From NCBI GenBank assembly GCA_020635955.1, contig JACJYW010000003.1, forward strand, positions 248,001 through 312,000: a stretch of 64,000 nucleotides of DNA, read 5' to 3'. Source of the stretch: Crocinitomicaceae bacterium (GTDB lineage Bacteria > Bacteroidota > Bacteroidia > Flavobacteriales_D > Crocinitomicaceae). The notes under the pieces were generated by a model. That model made no database searches and had not been told where the DNA came from. It saw only the letters and a program-made list of their open reading frames with translations. Shown one piece after another: positions 48,271 through 56,966 of the stretch. The position numbers were made by a program, and so were the translations under genes. Positions within the stretch are counted from its first letter, which is position 1, and each line of letters begins with the position of its first letter.

Positions 48271-50281
48271 AATACATTCTGAATACCAACCAACCGGTGA
48301 CCAACCAGAAGCCATCAAACAAATTGTAGATGGATTTAAAGATGGTGTTCAATACCAAACGCTACTTGGAGTTACCGGATCGGGTAAAACCTTTACCATG
48401 GCTAATGTGGTGGAACAATTGAATCGACCAACCCTGGTACTTTCACATAATAAGACATTGGCTGCTCAGTTATATGGAGAGTTCAAGCAATTCTTCCCAG
48501 AGAATGCCGTAGAATACTTTGTATCCTATTATGACTACTATCAGCCTGAAGCTTATTTACCCGTGACAGATACTTTCATTGAGAAAGACATGTCGATCAA
48601 TGATGAGATCGAGAAATTGAGATTAGCTGCTACCTCTGCCCTACTTTCTGGAAGACGTGATGTATTGATCGTTGCTTCGGTTTCTTGTATTTATGGTATT
48701 GGGAACCCTAAGGAATTTGAGGAAAGTATCATCCATATTCACAAAGGAATGAACATCCCACGAAATAAGTTTTTGTTAAAGCTGGTGGAGAATCTTTATT
48801 CCAGAAATGATACTGCTCCTGAAAGAGGTAATTTCAGGGTTAAAGGAGATACTGTTGACGTTTACCTGGCGTATGCTGATTATGCGCTTAGAGTGATCTT
48901 TTGGGGAGATGACATTGAAGAGATGTACACCTTTGATCCTTTGAACAATTCAAAAATTGAAGACCTGATCGACATTAATGTTTTTCCGGCAAATATCTTC
49001 GTTACAAGCCAGGCTACGATCAATAAAGCAATAGGAGAAATTGAGCTGGATTTAGGTAAACACGTTAATTTCTTGAAAGATGCAGGAAAAGTATTGGAAG
49101 CAAAACGTGTAGAAGATCGTGTTACCTATGATCTTGAGATGATCCGTGAATTGGGTTATTGTTCAGGGATTGAGAATTACTCACGGTATTTTGACGGTAG
49201 ACCACCGGGATCGCGTCCTTTCTGTTTGATCGATTACTTTCCGGATGATTTTCTAATGTTCATTGATGAAAGTCACGTGACTATTCCGCAGATCCGTGCC
49301 ATGTACGGAGGAGATAGATCTAGAAAACAAAATTTGGTAGAATTTGGATTCCGTTTACCTGCCGCCATGGATAATCGTCCTTTAAAATTTGAGGAATTTG
49401 AGTCAATAACCGAACAAACACTTTATGTGAGTGCTACGCCAGCTGACTACGAATTGGAGAAATCAGATGGGATCTTTGTGGAACAGATCATTCGTCCTAC
49501 TGGCTTACTTGATCCTGTAATAGAAGTACGCCCTTCTAAAAATCAAATAGACGATCTAATTGAAGAGATCCATCTTCGCAAAGAGAAAGATGAACGCGTA
49601 TTGGTGACGACTTTGACCAAAAGAATGGCCGAAGAGCTTCAAAAGTATCTGGATAAACTGTCTATTCCTTGTCGTTATATTCATTCAGATGTGGACACCC
49701 TTGAAAGAGTTGAGATCTTAAGGCAACTGAGATTAGGAGATTTTGATGTGTTGATTGGTGTTAACTTACTAAGAGAAGGTTTAGATCTTCCTGAAGTATC
49801 TCTTGTTGCTATTATTGACGCCGATAAAGAAGGATTTTTACGATCTGAAAGAGCACTGGTACAAACGGTTGGTAGAGCAGCAAGGAATGTTAATGGTAAG
49901 GTGATCATGTATGCTGATAACATTACTGATTCAATGCGAAAAACAATACAAGAGACTAATCGTAGACGCACCATTCAACAAGAGTACAATCAGGATCATG
50001 GTATTACTCCTCAGGCTATTAAGAAAAGTAAAGAAAGTATTCTGAAACAAACTAAAGTGGCGGATGGTGATAAAGAAACAGTATATCAAATTGAAACTGA
50101 AATACAAATGGCGGCTGATCCGGTCATTGAGTACATGAGTGCAGAACAATTAGAAAAAGCCATTAAAAAAGCTAAAAAAGATATGGAAACGGCCGCTAAG
50201 GACCTTGATTTTATTGAAGCAGCAAGATTGCGAGATGAGATGTTTGTGTTGGAAAAGAAATTGAAAGGCATGCAAAACTAA
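48260..50281 (+). CDS. uvrB: Excinuclease ABC subunit B
   Basis: 673 residues. Walker A GVTGSGKTFTMANV (about 36-49), the beta-hairpin region YYDYYQPEAYLP, the DEAD-like FIDESHVTIPQI, and helicase motifs VNLLREGLDLPEVSLV and QTVGRAARN. The C-terminal UVR domain, DLDFIEAARLRDEM, contacts UvrC. It verifies DNA damage in nucleotide excision repair. A long imperfect palindrome follows the stop. Confidence 0.97.
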   Translation: MDFKIHSEYQPTGDQPEAIKQIVDGFKDGVQYQTLLGVTGSGKTFTMANVVEQLNRPTLVLSHNKTLAAQLYGEFKQFFPENAVEYFVSYYDYYQPEAYLPVTDTFIEKDMSINDEIEKLRLAATSALLSGRRDVLIVASVSCIYGIGNPKEFEESIIHIHKGMNIPRNKFLLKLVENLYSRNDTAPERGNFRVKGDTVDVYLAYADYALRVIFWGDDIEEMYTFDPLNNSKIEDLIDINVFPANIFVTSQATINKAIGEIELDLGKHVNFLKDAGKVLEAKRVEDRVTYDLEMIRELGYCSGIENYSRYFDGRPPGSRPFCLIDYFPDDFLMFIDESHVTIPQIRAMYGGDRSRKQNLVEFGFRLPAAMDNRPLKFEEFESITEQTLYVSATPADYELEKSDGIFVEQIIRPTGLLDPVIEVRPSKNQIDDLIEEIHLRKEKDERVLVTTLTKRMAEELQKYLDKLSIPCRYIHSDVDTLERVEILRQLRLGDFDVLIGVNLLREGLDLPEVSLVAIIDADKEGFLRSERALVQTVGRAARNVNGKVIMYADNITDSMRKTIQETNRRRTIQQEYNQDHGITPQAIKKSKESILKQTKVADGDKETVYQIETEIQMAADPVIEYMSAEQLEKAIKKAKKDMETAAKDLDFIEAARLRDEMFVLEKKLKGMQN

Positions 50282-50287
50282 TAAGAT

Positions 50288-50363
50288 GAACACAGAGCAC
50301 AGATCGCTTCGCTCACGGACTTATTTTAGTTAGAAAATAATCCGTGTTCTGTTAGCTGTGTTC
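50288..50363. repeat. Long imperfect palindrome after uvrB
   Basis: Nested arms: GAACACAG/CTGTGTTC at the ends, ACAGA/TCTGT inside, then CACGGA/TCCGTG and TTATTTT/AAAATAA at the centre with an AGTTAG loop. The left arm carries an extra 10-nt block TCGCTTCGCT (50304-50313), whose complement has the core GA-GC-GAA-GC-GA, the same motif as the other dispersed hairpins in this window. Confidence 0.8.
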
Positions 50364-50383
50364 TTTGCTCCAATAAAATAAAT

Positions 50384-50779
50384 ATGGAAAAAGAAACAAA
50401 AGACTTACTTGATCATTGCGTGGAATATGCCACTGAACTTTTAATGGAAACGGGAGAATCATATCCATTTGGAGGATTTATAGACACTATAGGACAAGTA
50501 CATCCCCTGGAGATGGAAATAGATAAAAAGAATGTCCCTACCATTGGTAAGGTTATTCAGGCGCTAGGCAAATATGGAGAAGAAGAGATCAAAGAAGGAA
50601 GAATGCATTCTTATGCTGTGACCTATGAAGCTGCTGTTAATCTTTCTGAAGACCAAACTCAGGATTGTATTGCCATAGACATTACATGTCCATCAGATCC
50701 GCAGCCGGTATTTTATTTACCTTTCAACAAAGTAGGAGATAAAGTATCAATTGGAGAGCTTTTTGCCGTTGCACGCTAA
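50384..50779 (+). CDS. Conserved hypothetical soluble protein
   Basis: 131 residues, no signal peptide. Segments LLDHCVEYATELLMETGESYPFGGF, given in parts as LLDHCVEYATELL and ESYPFGGFI, and the C-terminal TYEAAVNLSEDQTQDCIAI and VFYLPFNKVG suggest a compact alpha/beta protein. Related proteins are common in Bacteroidota as I recall but I know of no function. Overlaps the convergent PorP/SprF gene by 4 nt. Confidence 0.65.
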   Translation: MEKETKDLLDHCVEYATELLMETGESYPFGGFIDTIGQVHPLEMEIDKKNVPTIGKVIQALGKYGEEEIKEGRMHSYAVTYEAAVNLSEDQTQDCIAIDITCPSDPQPVFYLPFNKVGDKVSIGELFAVAR

Positions 50780-51642
50780 TTATCATATGGTATAAAATAA
50801 GTTAATCTCATTTCATGCGACCCTTTATTGTATTTGGATAATGGACTCGTATCCAGGTCATAATAGTATCCCAATCGGAATCCCTTAAGTTGACCAACTG
50901 CACCAAATATTATAGTACCTCCGGCTCTATATCCAACTCCTACAGAAAATAGCTCCTTTTTATAAACAAAATAATTGATGGATTGATACGAAAAACCTCC
51001 TTGGGTTGCATTCAAACTAAGCATTGGATATACATAGTACTCACCAATTGGAATTTTATATCCAAATTGACTATAATATTGTCTTACTATTTGAAAACCC
51101 AAAGAATCCATTCTTGGAGCGGTCAGATGATTAATGGAAAATCCGGCATAAAATGTTTTCCAAGTATACATCATTCCAACCTGCATGTCATATTTTGTTT
51201 GATACCCTGAGTTGTAGGGGTAATATGGATCAATAATATAGGTTGTAAAACCTAATCTAAATAGGCCTGGGGAAACTGCAAATCGAAGAGCAGAATTTCC
51301 AAATCCCAATGAGTATCCTATATCTATATTCCATTGTAAATAGGATAAATCATCATAATCATCAAACTGAAAATTAGTTCCTAAAAATATTCCTGTTCTA
51401 TTGCTTGAGGTTTGCAATGATCTGAATTTACCTCCAACATTAGCAGCAAGTAATCTTCGACTACCACTCAATCCGACATATAAAAGCCTCCCTTGAACAT
51501 TTGCTGAAAATTTTTCTAAAGCTCCATAGGAAGCAGGATTATATCTGAACGTATTAAAACCTTCAGATGAACTAGTTCCATCTTGCTGAGCATAACAGGC
51601 AAAAGTTGACGTTGCGAACAACAGAAGAATTACTCTTTTCAT
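50776..51642 (-). CDS. PorP/SprF-family type IX secretion membrane protein
   Basis: 288 residues from the ATG at 51642 (MKRVILLLFATSTFACYAQQ, signal peptide). The frame extends nine codons upstream, but the chosen ATG gives a clean signal. The motif FNTFRYNPASYGAL near residue 30 is the typical PorP/SprF opening, with alternating beta strands to the end (YYVYPMLSLN, ELFSVGVGYR, GFRLGYYYDLDT, MRLTYFIPYD). Members are outer-membrane proteins that anchor or deliver specific type IX cargo (SprF partners SprB). The partner is not next to it; the SprB-repeat protein at 2685 is one possibility. Confidence 0.85.
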   Translation of the reverse strand: MKRVILLLFATSTFACYAQQDGTSSSEGFNTFRYNPASYGALEKFSANVQGRLLYVGLSGSRRLLAANVGGKFRSLQTSSNRTGIFLGTNFQFDDYDDLSYLQWNIDIGYSLGFGNSALRFAVSPGLFRLGFTTYIIDPYYPYNSGYQTKYDMQVGMMYTWKTFYAGFSINHLTAPRMDSLGFQIVRQYYSQFGYKIPIGEYYVYPMLSLNATQGGFSYQSINYFVYKKELFSVGVGYRAGGTIIFGAVGQLKGFRLGYYYDLDTSPLSKYNKGSHEMRLTYFIPYDN

Positions 51643-51711
51643 TTTGGGTTGGGTTTGTATGTAGAACAAACTACAAACTCTATATGTTACACTTACCCAA
51701 AAAGTAACCCT

Positions 51712-51746
51712 AAAAAAAATTCCCCTCCACCAGTGGCAGAAGGGAA
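51712..51746 (-). terminator. Rho-independent terminator after the rhodanese gene
   Basis: Minus-strand stem TTCCC/GGGAA with an inner CCAC/GTGG stem (TG loop region), followed by a run of eight T. Lies 27 nt past the stop codon. Confidence 0.85.
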
Positions 51747-51772
51747 CTTCAACAAAAACTGAAAAATAAAGA

Positions 51773-52078
51773 TTAAACCATTCCGTTTACCTGCATCCAG
51801 CCACCGCCGTTCTCGCACTGTAAACCTTTGCTTTTAAAGTAACTAGTAGCTTGTCCGCTTCTTGCTCCAGAAGCACAGCAGAAAACCACTGGTTTACCAA
51901 TTTTCATAATTTCATTTTCTCTCTTTTGAATCTCTTGAAGAGGAATATTTTTCGCTCCTGCTACATGACCTCCACTAAATTCACCCGGAGTTCTAACGTC
52001 AATAATAACTGCTCCGTTTTTGATCAATTCAGATGCGGCTCCATTCCCACCTCCGAAAATACTTCCAAATAGTCCCAT
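51773..52078 (-). CDS. Rhodanese-like single-domain protein
   Basis: 101 residues from the ATG at 52078 (MGLFGSIFGGG). The open frame reaches farther, but the added residues belong to the end of the DUF983 gene. Conserved pieces are VIIDVRTPGEFSGGHVAGAKNIP and the active-site Cys in VVFCCASGARSGQA. It is a sulfurtransferase fold that carries a persulfide. Located 13 nt downstream of the DUF983 gene in the same orientation, with the Crp/Fnr regulator upstream. Confidence 0.88.
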   Translation of the reverse strand: MGLFGSIFGGGNGAASELIKNGAVIIDVRTPGEFSGGHVAGAKNIPLQEIQKRENEIMKIGKPVVFCCASGARSGQATSYFKSKGLQCENGGGWMQVNGMV

Positions 52079-52091
52079 ACTTGTCTTTTTA

Positions 52092-52490
52092 TTAATTGTG
52101 ATTATGTTGTACTTTATTGTCTTTTCCGGTGTATTTGACAAATAAGTTAATCCAAATTAATCGAGCTAATCTGAAGCTTACAGGGAACATTAATAAGATA
52201 GCACCAAGTACCAGGGCAATCAACCAACCAACTGCCAGATCTGGTGTGAGTACCGAAGTTGCTACCCATACAGTAACAAAAATGGCTACTCCCAAAGCAT
52301 AACTCACGTACATAGCACCGAAATAAAAGCCTGTTTCAGGTTCGTATTTTTGACCACAAACAGGGCATTTTTCCGGCATCTTGCTGAATTCAGCCAGATT
52401 GTACGGATTATTGGTTTGAAAAAATTGCCCCTCGTGACACTTAGGACATTTATTCTTAAAAATGCTGTATAATTTACTTTCTTTAAACAT
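52092..52490 (-). CDS. DUF983 membrane protein
   Basis: 132 residues from the ATG at 52490; a GTG two codons earlier is an alternative. An N-terminal zinc-ribbon-like pair CPKCHEG and CPVCGQKY (about 17 and 44) is followed by GFYFGAMYVSYALGVAIFVTV and two membrane helices. DUF983 proteins are widely conserved with unknown role. It precedes the rhodanese gene, so the two may form a transcript. Confidence 0.82.
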   Translation of the reverse strand: MFKESKLYSIFKNKCPKCHEGQFFQTNNPYNLAEFSKMPEKCPVCGQKYEPETGFYFGAMYVSYALGVAIFVTVWVATSVLTPDLAVGWLIALVLGAILLMFPVSFRLARLIWINLFVKYTGKDNKVQHNHN

Positions 52491-52504
52491 ATACACCGTT
52501 TAAG

Positions 52505-52542
52505 TACAACAAAGTTCAGGAATGTATGAGCAATTTGTTGTA
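52505..52542. promoter_or_regulatory. Inverted repeat upstream of the DUF983-rhodanese unit
   Basis: TACAACAAA at 52505-52513 and TTTGTTGTA at 52534-52542 form a perfect 9-bp inverted repeat with a 20-nt spacer. It lies between the Crp/Fnr stop and the DUF983 start. It could be an operator or a weak hairpin; there is no T tract. Confidence 0.4.
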
Positions 52543-52549
52543 ACCTTCA

Positions 52550-53182
52550 TCACAGAAGGCGAATTTTGTTTCTACCTAGTTCTATTCTCCCGTTCTTTTC
52601 AAGGATCTTCAATAGTCGGGAGATCACCTCACGCGTTGAATTCAAATGATCTGCAATTTCCTGGTGAGTTGTGTTGATAGTATCTGTGCCATGAATTGTT
52701 GCTTTGTCCCTTAGAAAATCCATTAAACGTTCATCCAGCTGCTTAAATGCAATTCCATCAATTGTATTTAGCATTTCATGAAAACGCATTTGAAATGTTC
52801 CCATGATGAAGTTTCTCCATTCAGGATATGCAGAGATCCAAGTAGCCACTCTATCTGCTGTCAAAGCAATCAAAGTAGTTTCCTCCTCTGCCTCAGCATA
52901 AACTTCAGAAGGCAAAGACAACATAAAGCAATTGAGTGATAAAGCACAGGTTTGACCTGGTTTTAAATAATACAAGAACAACTCATGCCCATCCATATCT
53001 TCTCTCATCACTTTGATAGAACCACTTACGATCAATGGTATGATCTTGAATTCACCTCCAATGGTCATTAATGCTTCACCCTCTTTCAGGTGCATTAATT
53101 TGCCATATTGAATGATCTCAGATTTCAGTTCAGAAGAAAAATCCGGGAATGTTTCGGTTAAATAATCGACAATAGTTCTCAT
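52550..53182 (-). CDS. Crp/Fnr-family transcription regulator
   Basis: 210 residues. The cyclic-nucleotide-binding fold spans about 20-130 (LKEGEALMTIGGEF, IVSGSIKVMREDMDGHELFLYYLKPG given in parts as IVSGSIKVMRED and ELFLYYLKPG), followed by a winged helix-turn-helix (TTHQEIADHLNSTREVISRLL). There is no N-terminal Cys cluster of the FNR type, so it does not look like an iron-sulfur oxygen sensor. The group with CALSLNCFM near residue 80 is common in Bacteroidota next to rhodanese and sulfur-transport genes. A palindrome covers its own promoter. Confidence 0.88.
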   Translation of the reverse strand: MRTIVDYLTETFPDFSSELKSEIIQYGKLMHLKEGEALMTIGGEFKIIPLIVSGSIKVMREDMDGHELFLYYLKPGQTCALSLNCFMLSLPSEVYAEAEEETTLIALTADRVATWISAYPEWRNFIMGTFQMRFHEMLNTIDGIAFKQLDERLMDFLRDKATIHGTDTINTTHQEIADHLNSTREVISRLLKILEKNGRIELGRNKIRLL

Positions 53183-53208
53183 AGGTTCAAAAATAATAAA
53201 TTGAACCT
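53183..53208. promoter_or_regulatory. Palindromic operator candidate over the promoter of the Crp/Fnr gene
   Basis: AGGTTCAA at 53183-53190 and TTGAACCT at 53201-53208 are perfect 8-bp inverted arms with a 10-nt spacer, directly before the ATG. A -7 match TATTTTTG (minus strand, 53188-53195) overlaps the left arm, so binding would block transcription. Confidence 0.5.
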
Positions 53209-53239
53209 GCTATCCTAATAAAGAAAAGGAAGAATAAAG

Positions 53240-53539
53240 TTAATGTGCAACCATTTTTGACTTCAGTTTTTCTAACTGAGAGCCCAACTGCGTAATGGTA
53301 TTGTTGATCGCTTTATTAAAATTCACCTCATTTGAGCTTGCAAACAATTGAGGTCCAGGAACAGATAACCTGATCTCACAAACATAATTCTCTTCATTCG
53401 GATGTTTTTCATCCTTTAAAAAAACTGCAGCATTGGTAATCCAATCATATTTACGCTCCAGGTTTTCCAATTTCTCCTTTACTTGTTGCTCAAGTGAGTC
53501 ATTCTGCACAGCATGCACAAATCTTATTTCAATATTCAT
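53240..53539 (-). CDS. hpf: Ribosome hibernation factor, short HPF/RaiA type
   Basis: 99 residues. IEIRFVHAVQNDSLEQQVKEKL and NEENYVCEIRLSVPG follow the beta-alpha pattern of HPF/YfiA, ending in a helix NKAINNTITQLGSQLEKLK. It binds the 30S decoding region in stationary phase. Short forms promote 100S dimers or 70S inactivation; there is no C-terminal extension. It stands 57 nt upstream of the Crp/Fnr gene on the same strand. Confidence 0.85.
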   Translation of the reverse strand: MNIEIRFVHAVQNDSLEQQVKEKLENLERKYDWITNAAVFLKDEKHPNEENYVCEIRLSVPGPQLFASSNEVNFNKAINNTITQLGSQLEKLKSKMVAH

Positions 53540-53618
53540 ACGATCTAATTTCTACATCTTGAAGATACAAAGAATTACGAAGTTTCGTTATGTATATGGT
53601 GGTGTAAATGCATTTTTT

Positions 53619-53626
53619 TACTTTTG
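53619..53626 (+). promoter_or_regulatory. -7 element TACTTTTG of the lipoprotein gene
   Basis: A perfect TAnnTTTG match 16 nt before the ATG at 53643. No TTTG found 19 bp upstream. Confidence 0.45.
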
Positions 53627-53642
53627 TATAAATTAATTTGAA

Positions 53643-54017
53643 ATGAAAAAGCTATTTATCTATTCAGCATTTGTGATTTCGGTTTTCGGATTCACTACTT
53701 CTTGTGAAAGAGAAGAGCCTGCTAAACATATTGAAGGAAATTATACTGGTGTTCTAGATGGTAAATATGATGGTGATGACACCCTTAAAGGAGGTTTCCC
53801 TGTCTATGCTACTGCTACCACTAGAAATAAGATAAAAATCGAAGGCGATCTATTCGGAAGTTTTGAAGTATTAGTGACACAACAAGGAATTAACGTAGAT
53901 CCGGTTTCTACAGATGAGGAGATCTATCAGTTTCTTTACCAGGGAGATCTTAAAGAATTATCTTTCAGATACTACCACAATGGTGACTCTACTATATACG
54001 TAGGAACAAAACCTTAA
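53643..54017 (+). CDS. Small lipoprotein, unknown function
   Basis: 124 residues. Lipobox GFTTSCER (Cys21). The rest is beta-rich: HIEGNYTGVLDGKYDGDDT, then YATATTRNKIKIEGDLFGSFEVLVT and LSFRYYHNGDSTIYVGTKP in parts. The N-terminal GxYxGxL pattern resembles small lipocalin-like lipoproteins of this phylum, but I cannot name a family. Its stop codon abuts the stop of the convergent argS. Confidence 0.7.
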   Translation: MKKLFIYSAFVISVFGFTTSCEREEPAKHIEGNYTGVLDGKYDGDDTLKGGFPVYATATTRNKIKIEGDLFGSFEVLVTQQGINVDPVSTDEEIYQFLYQGDLKELSFRYYHNGDSTIYVGTKP

Positions 54018-55901
54018 TTACATTCGATTAGGAACTTCAATACCTAAAAGGTACATTGAAGACTTAATGACTTTACCAACATTGCGGCTCAATACGAGTC
54101 GCATGTTTTGTTTTTGGGTGTTCTCTTCTTTAAAAATACTTACGCTTTGATAGAATGAATTATATCCTTTAACCAGCTCATACGCATAGTTAGCAATTAA
54201 CGCAGGAGAATAAGAATTACCAGCTTCTTTGATCACTTCAGGATAATCATTCAATAATTTGATCAGTGATTTTTCAGATTCGTGCAATTCAGTTGATTCA
54301 TCCACAGATTGAATATTGTCTGCCTTATTCAACAAAGAAGAAATACGAGCATGTGCGTATTGAATAAACGGACCTGTGTTTCCATTCAGATCGACTGACT
54401 CAGCCGGATCGAACATCATTCTTTTCTTAGGATCGACTTTAAGTAAGTAATACTTCAATCCTCCTAAACCGATCATGTGGTAAAGTTCTTCTTTTTCCAC
54501 TTCACTCATTCCTTCAATATGACCACGTTCCTGGGTCATTTCTTTGGCCTTGTTAACCACTTCTTCAATCAGATCATCTGCGTCAACTACCGTTCCTTCT
54601 CTCGATTTCATTTTTCCCGAAGGCAGATCAACCATTCCATAAGAAAGGTGATAGCAGTTCTTAGCCCATTCAAAACCTAATTTGGCCAGGATCAGGAATA
54701 ATACTTTAAAATGATAATCCTGTTCGTTCCCAACCGTATAAACTATACCATTCAATTTTGGATAATCCAAAAACCGTTGGTAAGCAGTTCCAATATCTTG
54801 TGTCATATACACGGCGGTACCGTCTGATCTCAGCAATAGTTTATGATCTAATCCTTCATTGGTAAGATCAACCCAAACAGATCCATCATCCTTTCTATAG
54901 AAAACTCTTTGATTCAAACCTTTTTCTACCAGATCTTTCCCCGTAATAAAAGTATCTGACTCATAATACAGATGATCAAACTCTACGCCCATAGCGCGAT
55001 ACGTTTCATCAAAACCTTCGTAAACCCATCCATTCATGGTTTTCCATAAACCATACACTTCCTCGTCATTTGCCTCCCATTTACGCAGCATTTCTTTAGC
55101 ATCATGCATCACTTGCGTTTGGTTATTCAAGAATTCCTTCAATTTAGACTCAATGGCTTTTTGAGTTTTTTCATCTTCAGACTGGCTCAACTTTGACATT
55201 AGGCCATTGAACTCATCAATCGCGGCTTGATCTGCTCCATTGTAATTTCCAGTGCTCCAAGCATCTTTTAATGCTTTAGATTCCTCACGCATGGCTTTAT
55301 CAAACTCCACATAATATTTACCTACCAGTTTATCTCCTTTTAAACCTGAGGATGCCGGTGTTTCACCATTACCAAACTTTTGCCAGGCCAACATACTTTT
55401 ACAAATATGGATCCCACGGTCATTGATGATCTGAGTTTTTACCACCTCATTGGCATTCACCTCCAAAATTCTGGAGACAGCGTGTCCAAGAAAAATATTT
55501 CTTAAATGACCAAGATGTAGAGGTTTATTTGTGTTTGGGGAACTGTATTCCACCATTAGTAAATGTTGAGCAGAACGATCTAAGCCAAATGCCTCATTAT
55601 CGTTAATAGTGTTCAATGAAGAGAGCCAATATTGATCTGAAATAGTAAGATTTAGAAATCCCTTAACAGTGTTATGACCAGTAATAATGTTCAGTTCAGC
55701 TAGCAACTTCTCGCCAATTTCAGCTCCCGTTTGCTCAGGGCCTTTTTTGGATTGTTTTAAAAATGGAAAAACAACAAGGGTAATATCACCTTCAAATTCC
55801 TTACGTGTTTTTTGTAACTGTACCTGGTCAATTTGGATGTCTCCGTAGAGCTCTTGAAGAATTTTGTGAATAGATGGTGTTAACTGTGCTTCAAGATTCA
55901 T
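54018..55901 (-). CDS. argS: Arginine-tRNA ligase
   Basis: 627 residues. N-terminal Add-1 domain, then the class I signature SSPNTNKPLHLGHLRN (HLGH, about 133), the MAL-type TQDIGTAYQRF, and the KMSKS-equivalent GKMKSREG (about 410). The C-terminal DALR anticodon-binding domain runs from about 510 (GPFIQYAHARISSLL) to the end (LVLSRNVGKVIKSSMYLLGIEVP given in parts as LSRNVGKVIKSSMYLLGI). Slightly longer than the usual 560-600 residues. It follows the arginase gene by 1 nt, so the two are co-transcribed. Confidence 0.95.
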   Translation of the reverse strand: MNLEAQLTPSIHKILQELYGDIQIDQVQLQKTRKEFEGDITLVVFPFLKQSKKGPEQTGAEIGEKLLAELNIITGHNTVKGFLNLTISDQYWLSSLNTINDNEAFGLDRSAQHLLMVEYSSPNTNKPLHLGHLRNIFLGHAVSRILEVNANEVVKTQIINDRGIHICKSMLAWQKFGNGETPASSGLKGDKLVGKYYVEFDKAMREESKALKDAWSTGNYNGADQAAIDEFNGLMSKLSQSEDEKTQKAIESKLKEFLNNQTQVMHDAKEMLRKWEANDEEVYGLWKTMNGWVYEGFDETYRAMGVEFDHLYYESDTFITGKDLVEKGLNQRVFYRKDDGSVWVDLTNEGLDHKLLLRSDGTAVYMTQDIGTAYQRFLDYPKLNGIVYTVGNEQDYHFKVLFLILAKLGFEWAKNCYHLSYGMVDLPSGKMKSREGTVVDADDLIEEVVNKAKEMTQERGHIEGMSEVEKEELYHMIGLGGLKYYLLKVDPKKRMMFDPAESVDLNGNTGPFIQYAHARISSLLNKADNIQSVDESTELHESEKSLIKLLNDYPEVIKEAGNSYSPALIANYAYELVKGYNSFYQSVSIFKEENTQKQNMRLVLSRNVGKVIKSSMYLLGIEVPNRM

Positions 55902-55902
55902 T

Positions 55903-56856
55903 TTACAATCGATTTTCTACAATTTGGGTACAACTTTCTAATATTTTATAGGCTTCTTCAGCCATTTTATTGATCTTATCATCCAAACAAGGATTGATCT
56001 CTACCATTTCCATACACACCACTTTATTCCAGGCCGCAAATCCATCCATAAAGTTCTTTGCTTCTTCAGGTGACAATCCATTCTCAACAGGCGTTCCGGT
56101 TCCCTTAGAAACTAATATAGAATCCATAGAATCCACGTCAAAAGAAATATAGATGGCATCACATTCAGCCAATTTTGAATTGATCTCTTGCAATACGGCA
56201 CCGATCCCCTTTTCTCTCACTTCTGCCACCGAATAATTTTTGACATTATTCCTGGCCATATACTCATCTTCTGGTGACTCAGTATCTCTTACGGCAATAA
56301 AAACAAGATCTTGAGGCAGGATATCAACCCCGGCACCCATGTTCTTCAAATCGTTCCAAAATTTCTTGGTCTCTTCACGTGGTTCATTGATCTTACTTTC
56401 AAGATTATCAATTCCTAAAGCACTGGCCAAAGGCATCCCGTGTATATTGCCAGATGGAGTTGTATATGGCGTATGAATATCTGCATGAGCATCTATCCAA
56501 ACAACACCAATTCTCTTTTTTCCAAAATATTTTTTTAATCCTGCAATGGTACCCCCGGCACAAGCATGATCTCCTGACAAAACGATTGGAAAATCGCCAT
56601 TTTGCATAACATGGGAAATAATATCTGCAGTTCTTTGATATACATTTACCAATGCATCAATACGTTTTGCATAAGTATACTGTGATGGTTCATTCAAAAT
56701 ATCATTCTCATCTTCAACGACAAAACGTTCATACTTCCCAAAGTATCCTGAATTTTGGTTATGTGCCACCACCTTTAGTGCTCCAATTCCCAAACTTGCT
56801 CCTCTAGTTCCTGCTCCAATTTCGGATGGATTTTCAACGATTTTAATCTCAGACAT
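55903..56856 (-). CDS. Arginase-family hydrolase
   Basis: 317 residues from the ATG at 56856 (MSEIKIVENPSEIGAGTRG). The frame is open for 54 more codons, but these overlap the divergent lipoprotein gene and its promoter and are not used. The Mn ligands are complete: SGDHACAGG, DAHADIHTP and SFDVDSMD, plus the Glu in VCMEMVEINP. Arginase is most likely (arginine to ornithine and urea); agmatinase or formimidoylglutamase are alternatives. The next gene is argS, one nt away, which fits arginine use. Confidence 0.88.
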   Translation of the reverse strand: MSEIKIVENPSEIGAGTRGASLGIGALKVVAHNQNSGYFGKYERFVVEDENDILNEPSQYTYAKRIDALVNVYQRTADIISHVMQNGDFPIVLSGDHACAGGTIAGLKKYFGKKRIGVVWIDAHADIHTPYTTPSGNIHGMPLASALGIDNLESKINEPREETKKFWNDLKNMGAGVDILPQDLVFIAVRDTESPEDEYMARNNVKNYSVAEVREKGIGAVLQEINSKLAECDAIYISFDVDSMDSILVSKGTGTPVENGLSPEEAKNFMDGFAAWNKVVCMEMVEINPCLDDKINKMAEEAYKILESCTQIVENRL

Positions 56857-56874
56857 ATACAATAAATGAGACTG

Positions 56875-56882
56875 CAAATTTA
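56875..56882 (-). promoter_or_regulatory. -7 element TAAATTTG of the arginase-argS unit
   Basis: A perfect TAnnTTTG match on the minus strand, 18 nt before the ATG at 56856. Confidence 0.45.
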
Positions 56883-56933
56883 ATCTTTTTAAAATGCTAA
56901 TTAGTTTTGATTCATACCATTTAAAGAAAATGA

Positions 56934-56941
56934 TATATTTG
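56934..56941 (+). promoter_or_regulatory. -7 element TATATTTG of the lipoprotein gene
   Basis: A perfect TAnnTTTG match 25 nt before the ATG at 56967. The nearest TTTG (56906-56909) is at 24 rather than 19 bp. Confidence 0.45.
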
Positions 56942-56966
56942 TTTGTCCAATCAACTATAATATTTG

